The notes under the pieces were generated by a model. The model searched no databases. It was given only the letters and a program-made list of their open reading frames with translations, and had not been told where the DNA came from. 5,098 nucleotides of DNA from Gammaproteobacteria bacterium. GTDB lineage: Bacteria > Aquificota > Aquificia > Aquificales > QOAS01. Below are positions 1 through 5,098 of this stretch, one piece after another (positions within the stretch are counted from its first letter, which is position 1; each line of letters starts with the position of its first letter). Position numbers and translations under genes: made by a program. The DNA is taken from contig QOAS01000026.1 of assembly GCA_003972855.1 (NCBI GenBank), positions 1 through 5,098 of the forward strand, read 5' to 3'.

Positions 1-13
1 CCGAAGGCGGGGA
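1..13 (-). terminator. Possible start of a terminator hairpin after lepA, cut by the window edge
   Basis: Read on the minus strand, the 13 bases after the lepA stop codon are TCCCCGCCTTCGG. This is a C/G-rich run ending in a C-TTCG-G element, the classic very stable tetraloop that often caps intrinsic terminator stems. Only one base of the 3' arm is inside the window, so neither the full stem nor a following T-run can be seen. It could equally be the start of the next gene or chance. Low confidence. Confidence 0.2.
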
Positions 14-1813
14 TTAGTCCTCTAACTTCAAAACGCTCAAAAAGGCTTCCTGCGATAGCTGAACTTTACCGAATTGCTTTAGTCTTTTCTTACCCTCTTT
101 CTGCTTTTCCAAGAGTTTTTTCTTACGGGTTACGTCTCCACCGTAGCATTTGGCTGTAACGTCCGCCCTAAGGGCGGGAATTCTTTCGGAAGCTATTATC
201 TTGTTTCCTATACCCGCTTGCACCTTTATGTCAAAAAGCTGGCGCGGAATGGTTTCCTTTAACTTCTCAACTATTTGCCTTGCCCTGCGGTAAGCCTTAT
301 CGCGGTGGACTATAAAAGATAGGGTATCCACCGGTTGATTATTGATAAACACCCTTAACTTTACGAGGTCTTCTTTTCGGTATCCTATAAACTCGTAGTC
401 GTAAGAGGCGAAACCTCGGGTAACTGACTTAATTTTGTCGTGGAAATCGGTAATAATTTCCGCCAAAGGCATTTCGTATTCAAGGGCTACCGTATTGGGG
501 TCTAAGAATTCAAACTTCTTCTGAATACCCCTCTTTTCCTGACAAAGTTGCATTACCGCGCCCAAATAGTCCTTGGGTGTAACTATGGTCACCAAAACCC
601 AAGGTTCCTCTATCCATTGATACTTGTCGGGGGTGGGAAGCTCTTCGGGGTTTCTTATCTCCTTGTAACTTCCATCGTTCATCTTTACCCTGTAAATAAC
701 GTTGGGTGTGGTAATAATAAGGCGGGCGCCGTATTCCCTCTCAAGGCGTTCCTGAACTATTTCCATATGCAAAAGACCTAAAAAGCCGGCTCTGAACCCC
801 AAACCGAGAGCGGGTGAACTTTCCGGTTCAAACACCAAAGCGGCGTCGTTTATTGAATACTTTTCCAAAGCATCCCTAAGCTCCTCATAGGTATAATCGT
901 CTGCGGGATAAAGTCCCGCAAAGACCATAGGCTTGGCGGGTTTGAAACCGGGAATAGGTTCGGGAGTAGGGTTATCCGCATCGGTAATGGTATCACCAAC
1001 CCTTATATCTTTAACATCCTTTATAGAAGCGGCAATATAACCCACCTCTCCCGCGGAAAGCTCCTTTAGGGGGGTTTGACGGGGAGTTTGCGTTCCCACC
1101 TCGGTTACTTCAAACTCTTTGCCGGTGGACATTAACCTTATGGTCGTTCCCCTCTTTACCCTTCCGTCAAAAATCCTAACATAGGCAACAGCCCCTTTAT
1201 AGGGGTCGTAATAGGAGTCAAAAATGAGTGCTTTTAAAGGCTTATTGGGGTCTCCTTTGGGTGGAGGAATTCTCTTCACTATAGCCTCAAGGAGTTCCTT
1301 TATTCCTATACCTTCTTTGGCGGAGGTTAAAATCGCCTCCTCGGGGTCTAAACCCAAAATGTTTTCTATCTGTTCTTTTACCCTATCTATATCCGCGGAA
1401 GGGAGGTCTATTTTGTTTATAACGGGAATAATAACGAGGTCTTGTTCCACCGCCTTCCAAAAGTTGGCAATGGTTTGGGCTTGTATCCCTTGGGTGGCAT
1501 CAATGAGAAGCAAAACACCTTCGCAAGCCGCCAAAGAACGGGAAACCTCGTAGGAAAAATCTACGTGTCCTGGCGTATCTATCATATGGAGTTCGTAAGT
1601 TTTTCCGTCGTCCGCCTTGTAATAGAGTCTTACCGCTTGAAGTTTTATGGTTATTCCCCTCTCCCTTTCAATGTCCAAGGTGTCAAGCATCTGCTCTTGG
1701 AGTTCCCTTTTGGATACCGCACCGCAGTATTCTATTAGCCTATCCGCTAAGGTGGACTTTCCGTGGTCTACGTGGGCTATTATTGCAAAGTTTCTTATAT
1801 GCTCTAACTTCAT
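14..1813 (-). CDS. lepA: Elongation factor 4 (LepA), ribosome-associated translational GTPase
   Basis: Complete 599-residue protein, the usual LepA length (about 600). LepA/EF4 is a cytoplasmic GTPase that binds the ribosome; family studies link it to back-translocation, recovery of stalled ribosomes and efficient initiation. All G motifs are visible: G1 AHVDHGKST at residues 13-21, the switch I threonine in RGITIK near residue 55, G3 DTPGH at 79-83, G4 NKID at 133-136 and G5 SAK at 164-166. EF-G-like domains II, III and V follow. The LepA-specific C-terminal domain is present, with KCYGGDVTRKKKLLEKQKEG and then a QEAFLSVLK ending. It lacks EF-G domain IV, as the family does. The ATG start fits the canonical N-terminus a few residues before IRNFAIIAH. 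No good Shine-Dalgarno precedes it; the leader is A/T-rich. It is transcribed divergently from the hemerythrin-like gene. Confidence 0.98.
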   Translation of the reverse strand: MKLEHIRNFAIIAHVDHGKSTLADRLIEYCGAVSKRELQEQMLDTLDIERERGITIKLQAVRLYYKADDGKTYELHMIDTPGHVDFSYEVSRSLAACEGVLLLIDATQGIQAQTIANFWKAVEQDLVIIPVINKIDLPSADIDRVKEQIENILGLDPEEAILTSAKEGIGIKELLEAIVKRIPPPKGDPNKPLKALIFDSYYDPYKGAVAYVRIFDGRVKRGTTIRLMSTGKEFEVTEVGTQTPRQTPLKELSAGEVGYIAASIKDVKDIRVGDTITDADNPTPEPIPGFKPAKPMVFAGLYPADDYTYEELRDALEKYSINDAALVFEPESSPALGLGFRAGFLGLLHMEIVQERLEREYGARLIITTPNVIYRVKMNDGSYKEIRNPEELPTPDKYQWIEEPWVLVTIVTPKDYLGAVMQLCQEKRGIQKKFEFLDPNTVALEYEMPLAEIITDFHDKIKSVTRGFASYDYEFIGYRKEDLVKLRVFINNQPVDTLSFIVHRDKAYRRARQIVEKLKETIPRQLFDIKVQAGIGNKIIASERIPALRADVTAKCYGGDVTRKKKLLEKQKEGKKRLKQFGKVQLSQEAFLSVLKLED

Positions 1814-1841
1814 CTTTGATTTTTTAATTTTAAGTTTGGAG

Positions 1842-1871
1842 CTGACAACCGACAGGAACGGTTTTTAAAAT
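1842..1871 (+). promoter_or_regulatory. Candidate sigma-70-type promoter for the hemerythrin-like/exported-protein pair
   Basis: The 56-base divergent gap after lepA contains CTGACA (1842-1847, one mismatch to TTGACA) and TAAAAT (1866-1871, one mismatch to TATAAT), with an 18-base spacer. This -10 overlaps the ATG at 1870. If the promoter is real, transcription would begin near 1878, almost exactly at the in-frame ATG at 1879, giving a leaderless message. The same AT core, TTTTAAAA at 1863-1870, is self-complementary and could also serve lepA on the other strand. Short motif matches in AT-rich DNA are weak evidence. Confidence 0.3.
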
Positions 1872-2190
1872 GGGTGCTATGGCGGATAAAGAAACCCTCC
1901 TAAAACAGCACCAAATATTGGCAAATCAAAACCCCACTTCGGAAGGTTTTTTGGAAAAACTGAAAAAACACTTTGAAGAGGAGGAAGCTTTTTTGGAAAA
2001 ACACAAGGAGGTTTTAGGCGGAAGCGACGAACTTTCACCCCTTGGGATGGTAAAAAAGGAACACAGACTGCTTTTGGATTATTTAGAAAAAGGGGAAATA
2101 GAGAGGTTTAAGAACTTGTTCAAATACCACACGTTTAAGGAGGAAACCCAAATATATGCAACGCTATCCCTCGGATACAAAACTTTTTAA
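1870..2190 (+). CDS. Small hemerythrin-like (HHE-type) protein
   Basis: A 106-residue, soluble, strongly charged and helix-favouring protein without signal peptide or membrane segment. The spacing of His and acidic residues suggests a hemerythrin-like four-helix bundle: H14 in LLKQHQIL, H34-xxx-E38 in KKHFEEEEAFL, E64-H65 in KKEHRLLL, and H87-xxx-E91-E92 in KYHTFKEETQIYATL. These match the HHE pattern of a His, HxxxE, EHxxL and a final HxxxEExxxYxxL helix, which in the family holds a non-heme di-iron site for O2, NO or redox sensing or storage. The second His of the classic HxxxH helix is missing here (L69), and the protein is shorter than typical hemerythrins (about 115-150). The start may be ATG 1870 (AGGA at 1854-1857, 12 bases ahead) or the in-frame ATG 1879. 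The next gene overlaps its end or begins 10 bases after it. The fold is inferred from the motif only. Confidence 0.65.
   Translation: MGAMADKETLLKQHQILANQNPTSEGFLEKLKKHFEEEEAFLEKHKEVLGGSDELSPLGMVKKEHRLLLDYLEKGEIERFKNLFKYHTFKEETQIYATLSLGYKTF
2137..2143 (+). promoter_or_regulatory. Strong Shine-Dalgarno inside the hemerythrin-like gene, ahead of the exported-protein ATG
   Basis: AAGGAGG lies 12 bases before the ATG at 2156, the longer possible start of the downstream exported-protein gene. It is the best Shine-Dalgarno match at any gene start in the window. It argues for the 2156 start and for translation coupled to the upstream gene. The caveat is that the same bases encode the Lys-Glu-Glu of the putative HxxxEE motif, so the match may be a by-product of coding. 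Confidence 0.4.
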
Positions 2191-3196
2191 CATACCTTCT
2201 ATGGGCAAGAGATTTTTGCTAAGCACGGTTGCAGGGTTGTGTTTTCTTTTAACCCCATCTTTCGGAGATTGTAAGTTCGTTCCTCCTTGGAGTGGTAACT
2301 TTACAAAGTTTGACTACAAAAGTTTAAGTTGTTCAAACGGAACCGTTAAAGTGGAAGGATTAATATGTCAATCCGAAAAAGGTAATTGCACGGCGGAAAT
2401 CTATCTTTATCAACCGCTGGAAAACGATTTTGAGTTAAAAATTTTGAAAGGCTTGAAATCTTTTAACGGAAACTACACAGAGAATGTGGAATCTATTACT
2501 ATTTTCGGTAAAAAAGAGGAAATTTATTTCCTCCGTATGAAAAATTTTAGAAAAAAAATAAAAAACGGTGAAATTTTTATTCCAGAAGTGCTTATTACCG
2601 CTTTCCGTTCTTCCACAGGTATGGGAGTAAACCTAAACGGTAGTTTCTATTTAAAGGATTTTTCCGAAACGCCAGTTCCATTTACCTTAAGTTTATCAAC
2701 CTTTTCGGGGAAAAAAACGATAAAGATAAACGCCCTTTTTAACTTATTTGGATTTTTAAATGCGGAGTTAGAGGGAACCATAGAAAATGCGGGAGAACTT
2801 TTAAACCTTCTTTCGGAAAAAAACATTGATTTAAACGACAAAAGATGGGAAAAACGGATAGGAGAAGCAATAGTAAAATTGGTTCCCAAAAAATTAACTT
2901 TAAGATTGGAAGTGGAAGACCTTTTATACCAAAAGGTAAGGAATAGCAAAGATTACAAAGAGCTTATTGAGGAACTTAAAAAGGAAAAAATTCCTAAGGA
3001 GTATCAACCCCTAAAGGAGAAGTTGTTGAGATTGTTGGAAGGGAAAAACAACTCCCTAAAGCTGGAGTTGGAAAATGCCCACAACCTGAATGTGGGACAA
3101 TTAATGGGTTTCCTAATAATGCTTTCGGCGGGTGACAAAAATGAAGTAAAAAGCATAGTGGAAAAATTTTTCCTATTCAAATTGGAGGTTAAATAG
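2156..3196 (+). CDS. Exported protein of unknown function with four cysteines in its N-terminal mature part
   Basis: I do not recognise this family. From ATG 2156 it is 346 residues; from the in-frame ATG 2201 it is 331. The second start places MGKRF directly before a hydrophobic stretch (residues 20-36, numbered from 2156), a compact Sec signal peptide with a plausible signal peptidase I site after PSFG (residue 37). An Asp precedes the first mature Cys, so it is not a lipoprotein. The 2156 start has the better Shine-Dalgarno but gives a long n-region and overlaps the upstream gene by 35 bases. The mature protein begins with C39, C59, C71 and C78, suggesting two disulfides in the periplasm. 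Alternating polar/hydrophobic stretches follow (about 140-210), probably beta strands, then charged amphipathic helices (about 212-300) and a last strand-helix-strand. No second membrane segment is clear. The composition is more AT-rich than its neighbours. A beta-rich envelope protein is one guess. Confidence 0.75.
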   Translation: MQRYPSDTKLFNIPSMGKRFLLSTVAGLCFLLTPSFGDCKFVPPWSGNFTKFDYKSLSCSNGTVKVEGLICQSEKGNCTAEIYLYQPLENDFELKILKGLKSFNGNYTENVESITIFGKKEEIYFLRMKNFRKKIKNGEIFIPEVLITAFRSSTGMGVNLNGSFYLKDFSETPVPFTLSLSTFSGKKTIKINALFNLFGFLNAELEGTIENAGELLNLLSEKNIDLNDKRWEKRIGEAIVKLVPKKLTLRLEVEDLLYQKVRNSKDYKELIEELKKEKIPKEYQPLKEKLLRLLEGKNNSLKLELENAHNLNVGQLMGFLIMLSAGDKNEVKSIVEKFFLFKLEVK

Positions 3197-3198
3197 CA

Positions 3199-4113
3199 CT
3201 AAAGCGTATACCCAAACATCCTAACGAGTTCGGGGCGTTCCCTCCAGTCTTCCCTAACCCTCACCCAAAGTTCAAGGTAAACCTTTTTACCCAAAACTAT
3301 CTCCAATTCTTCCCTCGCCCTTTTACCAATCTCTTTTAACCTTTGCCCCCTTTTGCCGATGATTATCGGTTTTAAACTTTCCCTGCTCACTATTATTTCT
3401 CCGCTTATAACGAGCATATCGGGGTTTTTATCCCCCGGTTTTATCTCGTTTATAACTACCGCAACCTCTTGGGGAACTTCGTCGTGGGTCAGTTGCAATA
3501 TTTTTTCCCTGACTATTTCCGCAACATAAAGTCTAAGCGGTAAATCCACCGTCATATCTTCGGGAAATAGGGGTTCCCCTTCGGGGAGATATTTTTTAAC
3601 AACCTCTAAGAGTCTTTTAACGTTGGTTCCCTTTTTGGCGGAAATCGGAACTATTTCCGCAAAGGGGTAATATTGGGCGCTCTTCTCTATGAGGGGTAAA
3701 AGTTCTTCCGTCTTTTTGAGTTTGTCCATTTTGTTTATAACCAAAATTACCGGTTTGTTTTGAGGTTTAACATATTTTTCAAAGATTTCCTTGTCCTGTT
3801 TAGTCCAAGGACGGTGCGCCTCTATCATAAACAGAATCAAGTCCGCATCCTGCAAAGAGGTGGTAGCCATCTCTATCATTGCCTTTTCCATAGCGTCTTC
3901 TTCCCTGTAAATTCCCGGGGTGTCCAAGAAGATTATTTGGGAGTCTTCATCGTTTTTTATACCCAAAAGCCTTATACGGGTTGTTCCCGGTTTATCGGTC
4001 ACTATGGAAACCTTGGTTCCTATTAAGGCGTTTATTAGGGTGGACTTTCCCACGTTGGGTTTACCCACAATGGTTACATACCCAACCTTTTTCTTTTTCA
4101 CCTTTTCCTCCAT
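3199..4113 (-). CDS. era: GTPase Era, 16S rRNA-binding ribosome assembly factor
   Basis: A 304-residue protein, normal for Era (about 300). Era binds GTP through its N-terminal G domain and the 3' end of 16S rRNA through its C-terminal KH domain, acting late in 30S subunit maturation. From ATG 4113 the motifs are G1 GKPNVGKST (17-25), the G2 threonines in PGTTR (near 44-45), G3 DTPG (64-67), G4 NKMD (127-130) and G5 SAK (158-160). The KH-domain GxxG loop, GKRG, is at 253-256, and the ending LELWVRV...FGYTL is typical. An unusually basic lead-in, KVKKKK, precedes the first strand. An upstream in-frame TTG at 4122 would add three residues and has GGAAAG 10 bases before it, so it remains possible. 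The gene converges on the exported-protein gene with 2 bases between stop codons, and diverges from trpC. Confidence 0.97.
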   Translation of the reverse strand: MEEKVKKKKVGYVTIVGKPNVGKSTLINALIGTKVSIVTDKPGTTRIRLLGIKNDEDSQIIFLDTPGIYREEDAMEKAMIEMATTSLQDADLILFMIEAHRPWTKQDKEIFEKYVKPQNKPVILVINKMDKLKKTEELLPLIEKSAQYYPFAEIVPISAKKGTNVKRLLEVVKKYLPEGEPLFPEDMTVDLPLRLYVAEIVREKILQLTHDEVPQEVAVVINEIKPGDKNPDMLVISGEIIVSRESLKPIIIGKRGQRLKEIGKRAREELEIVLGKKVYLELWVRVREDWRERPELVRMFGYTL

Positions 4114-4163
4114 CTGTTTCAAAATTTATAAACTTTCCGCAAAAGGCAAGATAGTTTCTTTTT
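4114..4163. promoter_or_regulatory. Divergent era/trpC promoter region with palindromic TTTATAAA
   Basis: About 50 AT-rich bases separate the starts of era (minus) and trpC (plus). At 4125-4132 sits the perfect palindrome TTTATAAA, which reads as a TATAAA-like -10 element on both strands. Read toward trpC it predicts a start near 4139 and a leader of about 25 bases. Read toward era it predicts a start only about 5 bases ahead of ATG 4113. No convincing -35 element lies at the right distance on either strand. The only Shine-Dalgarno-like stretch for trpC is AAAAGG at 4141-4146, 17 bases before its ATG, which is farther than usual. Confidence 0.35.
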
Positions 4164-4952
4164 ATGAGCGTTTTGGAAAAGATAGTAGAGGACAAACTTC
4201 CCCGTTTGGAAGAGAAAAAATCCAATCCCGACTATAGGTCAATGGTAAAAAACCTCACCTTGGAGCGCAAAGAGACCCTAACCTTTGATTGTTCGGTAAG
4301 AAAACCTTGCATTATTGCGGAAATCAAACAGGCTTCCCCTTCGGAAGGTTTGATAAGGCGGGTAGACCCCATAGAGGTTGCAAAAGGTTACCAAACCGCG
4401 GGAGCATGCGCTATTTCGGTTCTCACGGAGGAAAACTACTTTAAAGGGAGTTTAGACTTTTTAAAAAGTATCCGCCAAAGGGTTACCATCCCCCTCCTTA
4501 GGAAGGATTTTATAGTGGATGAACTGGAACTATGGGAAGCCAAAGCCTTCGGGGCGGATTTGGTATTGCTTATAGTAAAAATCCTTGACGAGGTAAAGCT
4601 ACGAGACTTTATAGAAACCTCTTTAGGTTTAGGACTTACTCCCCTCGTTGAGGTATTTGACGAGTGGGAACTTGAAAAGGTTTTAAAGTATTACGACAAA
4701 CTGGTAGGGGTAAACAATAGAAATCTGGAAACCTTAGAAGTTGATTTAAAGGTTTCCGAAAGAATTTTACCCCTTATGAAATCCGCGGGGGTTCATTGCG
4801 CGGTTGCGGAAAGTGGAATTTCCACTCCTAAAGACATAGAGAAACTTTCCAAAGCGGGTGCGGATGCTTTCCTTATAGGAACCTCCCTTATGAAGAGTGA
4901 AAATCCTTCTCAAAAACTAAAGGAGCTTATAGAAAAAAGTGCCAACCTTTAG
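4164..4952 (+). CDS. trpC: Indole-3-glycerol phosphate synthase (TrpC)
   Basis: Complete 262-residue protein, the usual length for a stand-alone TrpC. It closes the ring of 1-(2-carboxyphenylamino)-1-deoxyribulose 5-phosphate, releasing CO2 and water, to give indole-3-glycerol phosphate, the fourth step from chorismate to tryptophan, in the cytoplasm. It is a (beta/alpha)8 barrel. The family motifs appear in order: IIAEIKQASPSEG (E53, K55), YFKGSLDFL near 92-100, LLRKDFIVDE with catalytic K114, LVEV with E163, GVNNRNL with N184, AESGI with E216, and the phosphate-binding GADAFLIGTSLM near 232-243. All residues expected for catalysis are present. There is no fused TrpF domain. It is a single gene, divergent from era and convergent with the last gene; no other trp gene, leader peptide or attenuator is visible, so it is probably not part of a classic trp operon. 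Confidence 0.97.
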   Translation: MSVLEKIVEDKLPRLEEKKSNPDYRSMVKNLTLERKETLTFDCSVRKPCIIAEIKQASPSEGLIRRVDPIEVAKGYQTAGACAISVLTEENYFKGSLDFLKSIRQRVTIPLLRKDFIVDELELWEAKAFGADLVLLIVKILDEVKLRDFIETSLGLGLTPLVEVFDEWELEKVLKYYDKLVGVNNRNLETLEVDLKVSERILPLMKSAGVHCAVAESGISTPKDIEKLSKAGADAFLIGTSLMKSENPSQKLKELIEKSANL

Positions 4953-5098
4953 TCGCCATATATTTTCCTTATTTCCTGCTTTAGTGCGGGATTTAATCCC
5001 AACCTCTTTAAGGTTTCCTCTTTTGCATTTAATACCTCGTAAAGGTTTTCAAAATTCCTCTCAAGAATCTTTCTCTCCCTTTCGGGGAGTTTTCCGAG
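4949..5098 (-). CDS. C-terminal end of a protein with a UvrC-like helix-hairpin-helix tail (partial)
   Basis: The minus-strand frame is open from the window edge to a TAA at 4949-4951, giving 49 residues that end in QEIRKIYGD. The 5' part lies beyond the window. The visible piece has the pattern of a tandem helix-hairpin-helix: LPERERKILERNFENLYEVLNA aligns by eye with the UvrC tail IPGxGxKRRKxLLxxFGSLxxIxxA, followed by EETLKRLG and a second short helix ending in KIY. In such proteins this region binds DNA non-specifically. The hairpin glycines are degenerate here (LPERE for PGIG). DisA, XPF-like nucleases or other HhH proteins are alternatives. That it is coding is fairly likely because the frame stays open, is Lys/Glu-rich like its neighbours and ends exactly at the trpC terminus. 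The UvrC identity is tentative. The stop codons of this gene and trpC overlap within the four bases TTAG. Confidence 0.55.
   Translation of the reverse strand, partial: LGKLPERERKILERNFENLYEVLNAKEETLKRLGLNPALKQEIRKIYGD

Noticed and set aside
548..1868. Plus-strand open frames lying opposite lepA (548-781, 1224-1553, 1442-1738, 1647-1868)
   Set aside because: They are antisense to a full-length, motif-complete LepA gene; their translations show no family features and mirror the codon pattern of lepA.
1935..1951. Recurring TTCGGAAGG-type words (near 1939 and 4340)
   Set aside because: They sit inside genes and reflect shared codon choice (TCG GAA / TTC GG), not a dispersed repeat.
2647..2949. 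Minus-strand 100-residue frame opposite the exported-protein gene
   Set aside because: It is antisense to a better supported frame, and its Phe/Ser/Asn-rich composition is typical of the reverse of AT-rich, Lys/Glu-rich coding DNA.
4114..4163. Trp attenuator or leader peptide ahead of trpC
   Set aside because: The gap is only about 50 bases and shows neither a short Trp-rich frame nor competing hairpins.
3760..4237. Plus-strand open frames opposite era (3760-4026 and 3920-4237)
   Set aside because: They overlap the G-domain coding region of era, and the second also overlaps the start of trpC in another frame; no protein features.
4651..4665. TrpC LVEVF instead of the common LVEVH
   Set aside because: The residue after the catalytic Glu strand varies within the family (E. 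coli has Ser there), so Phe is not a meaningful loss.
1..5098. CRISPR array, tRNA/rRNA, insertion sequence or phage genes
   Set aside because: No regularly spaced repeats, RNA-gene motifs, transposase-like frames or terminal inverted repeats were seen; almost all bases are accounted for by coding regions.

Overview
The window looks like an ordinary, very compact stretch of a thermophilic bacterial chromosome, most likely from the Aquificota (Aquifex/Hydrogenobacter relatives). The basis is close resemblance, from memory, of the LepA and Era products to their Aquifex aeolicus counterparts (for example the Era segments around LFPEDM and KPIIIGK and the LepA C-terminal end), together with Lys/Glu-rich proteins, moderate-to-low GC and almost no intergenic DNA. 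No search was run, so the genus is not claimed.

Layout from left to right: (1) lepA (elongation factor 4) on the minus strand fills the first 1.8 kb. (2) A 56-base divergent gap separates it from a plus-strand pair: a small protein of about 106 residues with a hemerythrin-like (HHE) pattern of His and Glu residues, followed by an exported protein of about 330-346 residues that I do not recognise. The exported gene overlaps the small gene or starts just after it, so the two are probably co-transcribed. (3) era, a ribosome-assembly GTPase, lies convergently on the minus strand, its stop codon only 2 bases from that of the exported protein. (4) A short AT-rich gap with a palindromic TTTATAAA separates era from the divergent, plus-strand trpC (indole-3-glycerol phosphate synthase). 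(5) The last 150 bases hold the C-terminal end of a minus-strand gene whose 49 visible residues resemble the tandem helix-hairpin-helix tail of UvrC-type proteins. Its stop codon overlaps the trpC stop.

The three recognised genes are housekeeping: two translational GTPases (LepA on the elongating or initiating ribosome, Era on the 30S precursor) and one tryptophan-biosynthesis enzyme encoded apart from any other visible trp gene, as is common in Aquificota. The only accessory-looking part is the hemerythrin-like plus exported-protein pair. Nothing in the window indicates a mobile element, CRISPR array, tRNA or rRNA gene, or phage-related region. There is no gene-free stretch longer than 60 bases.
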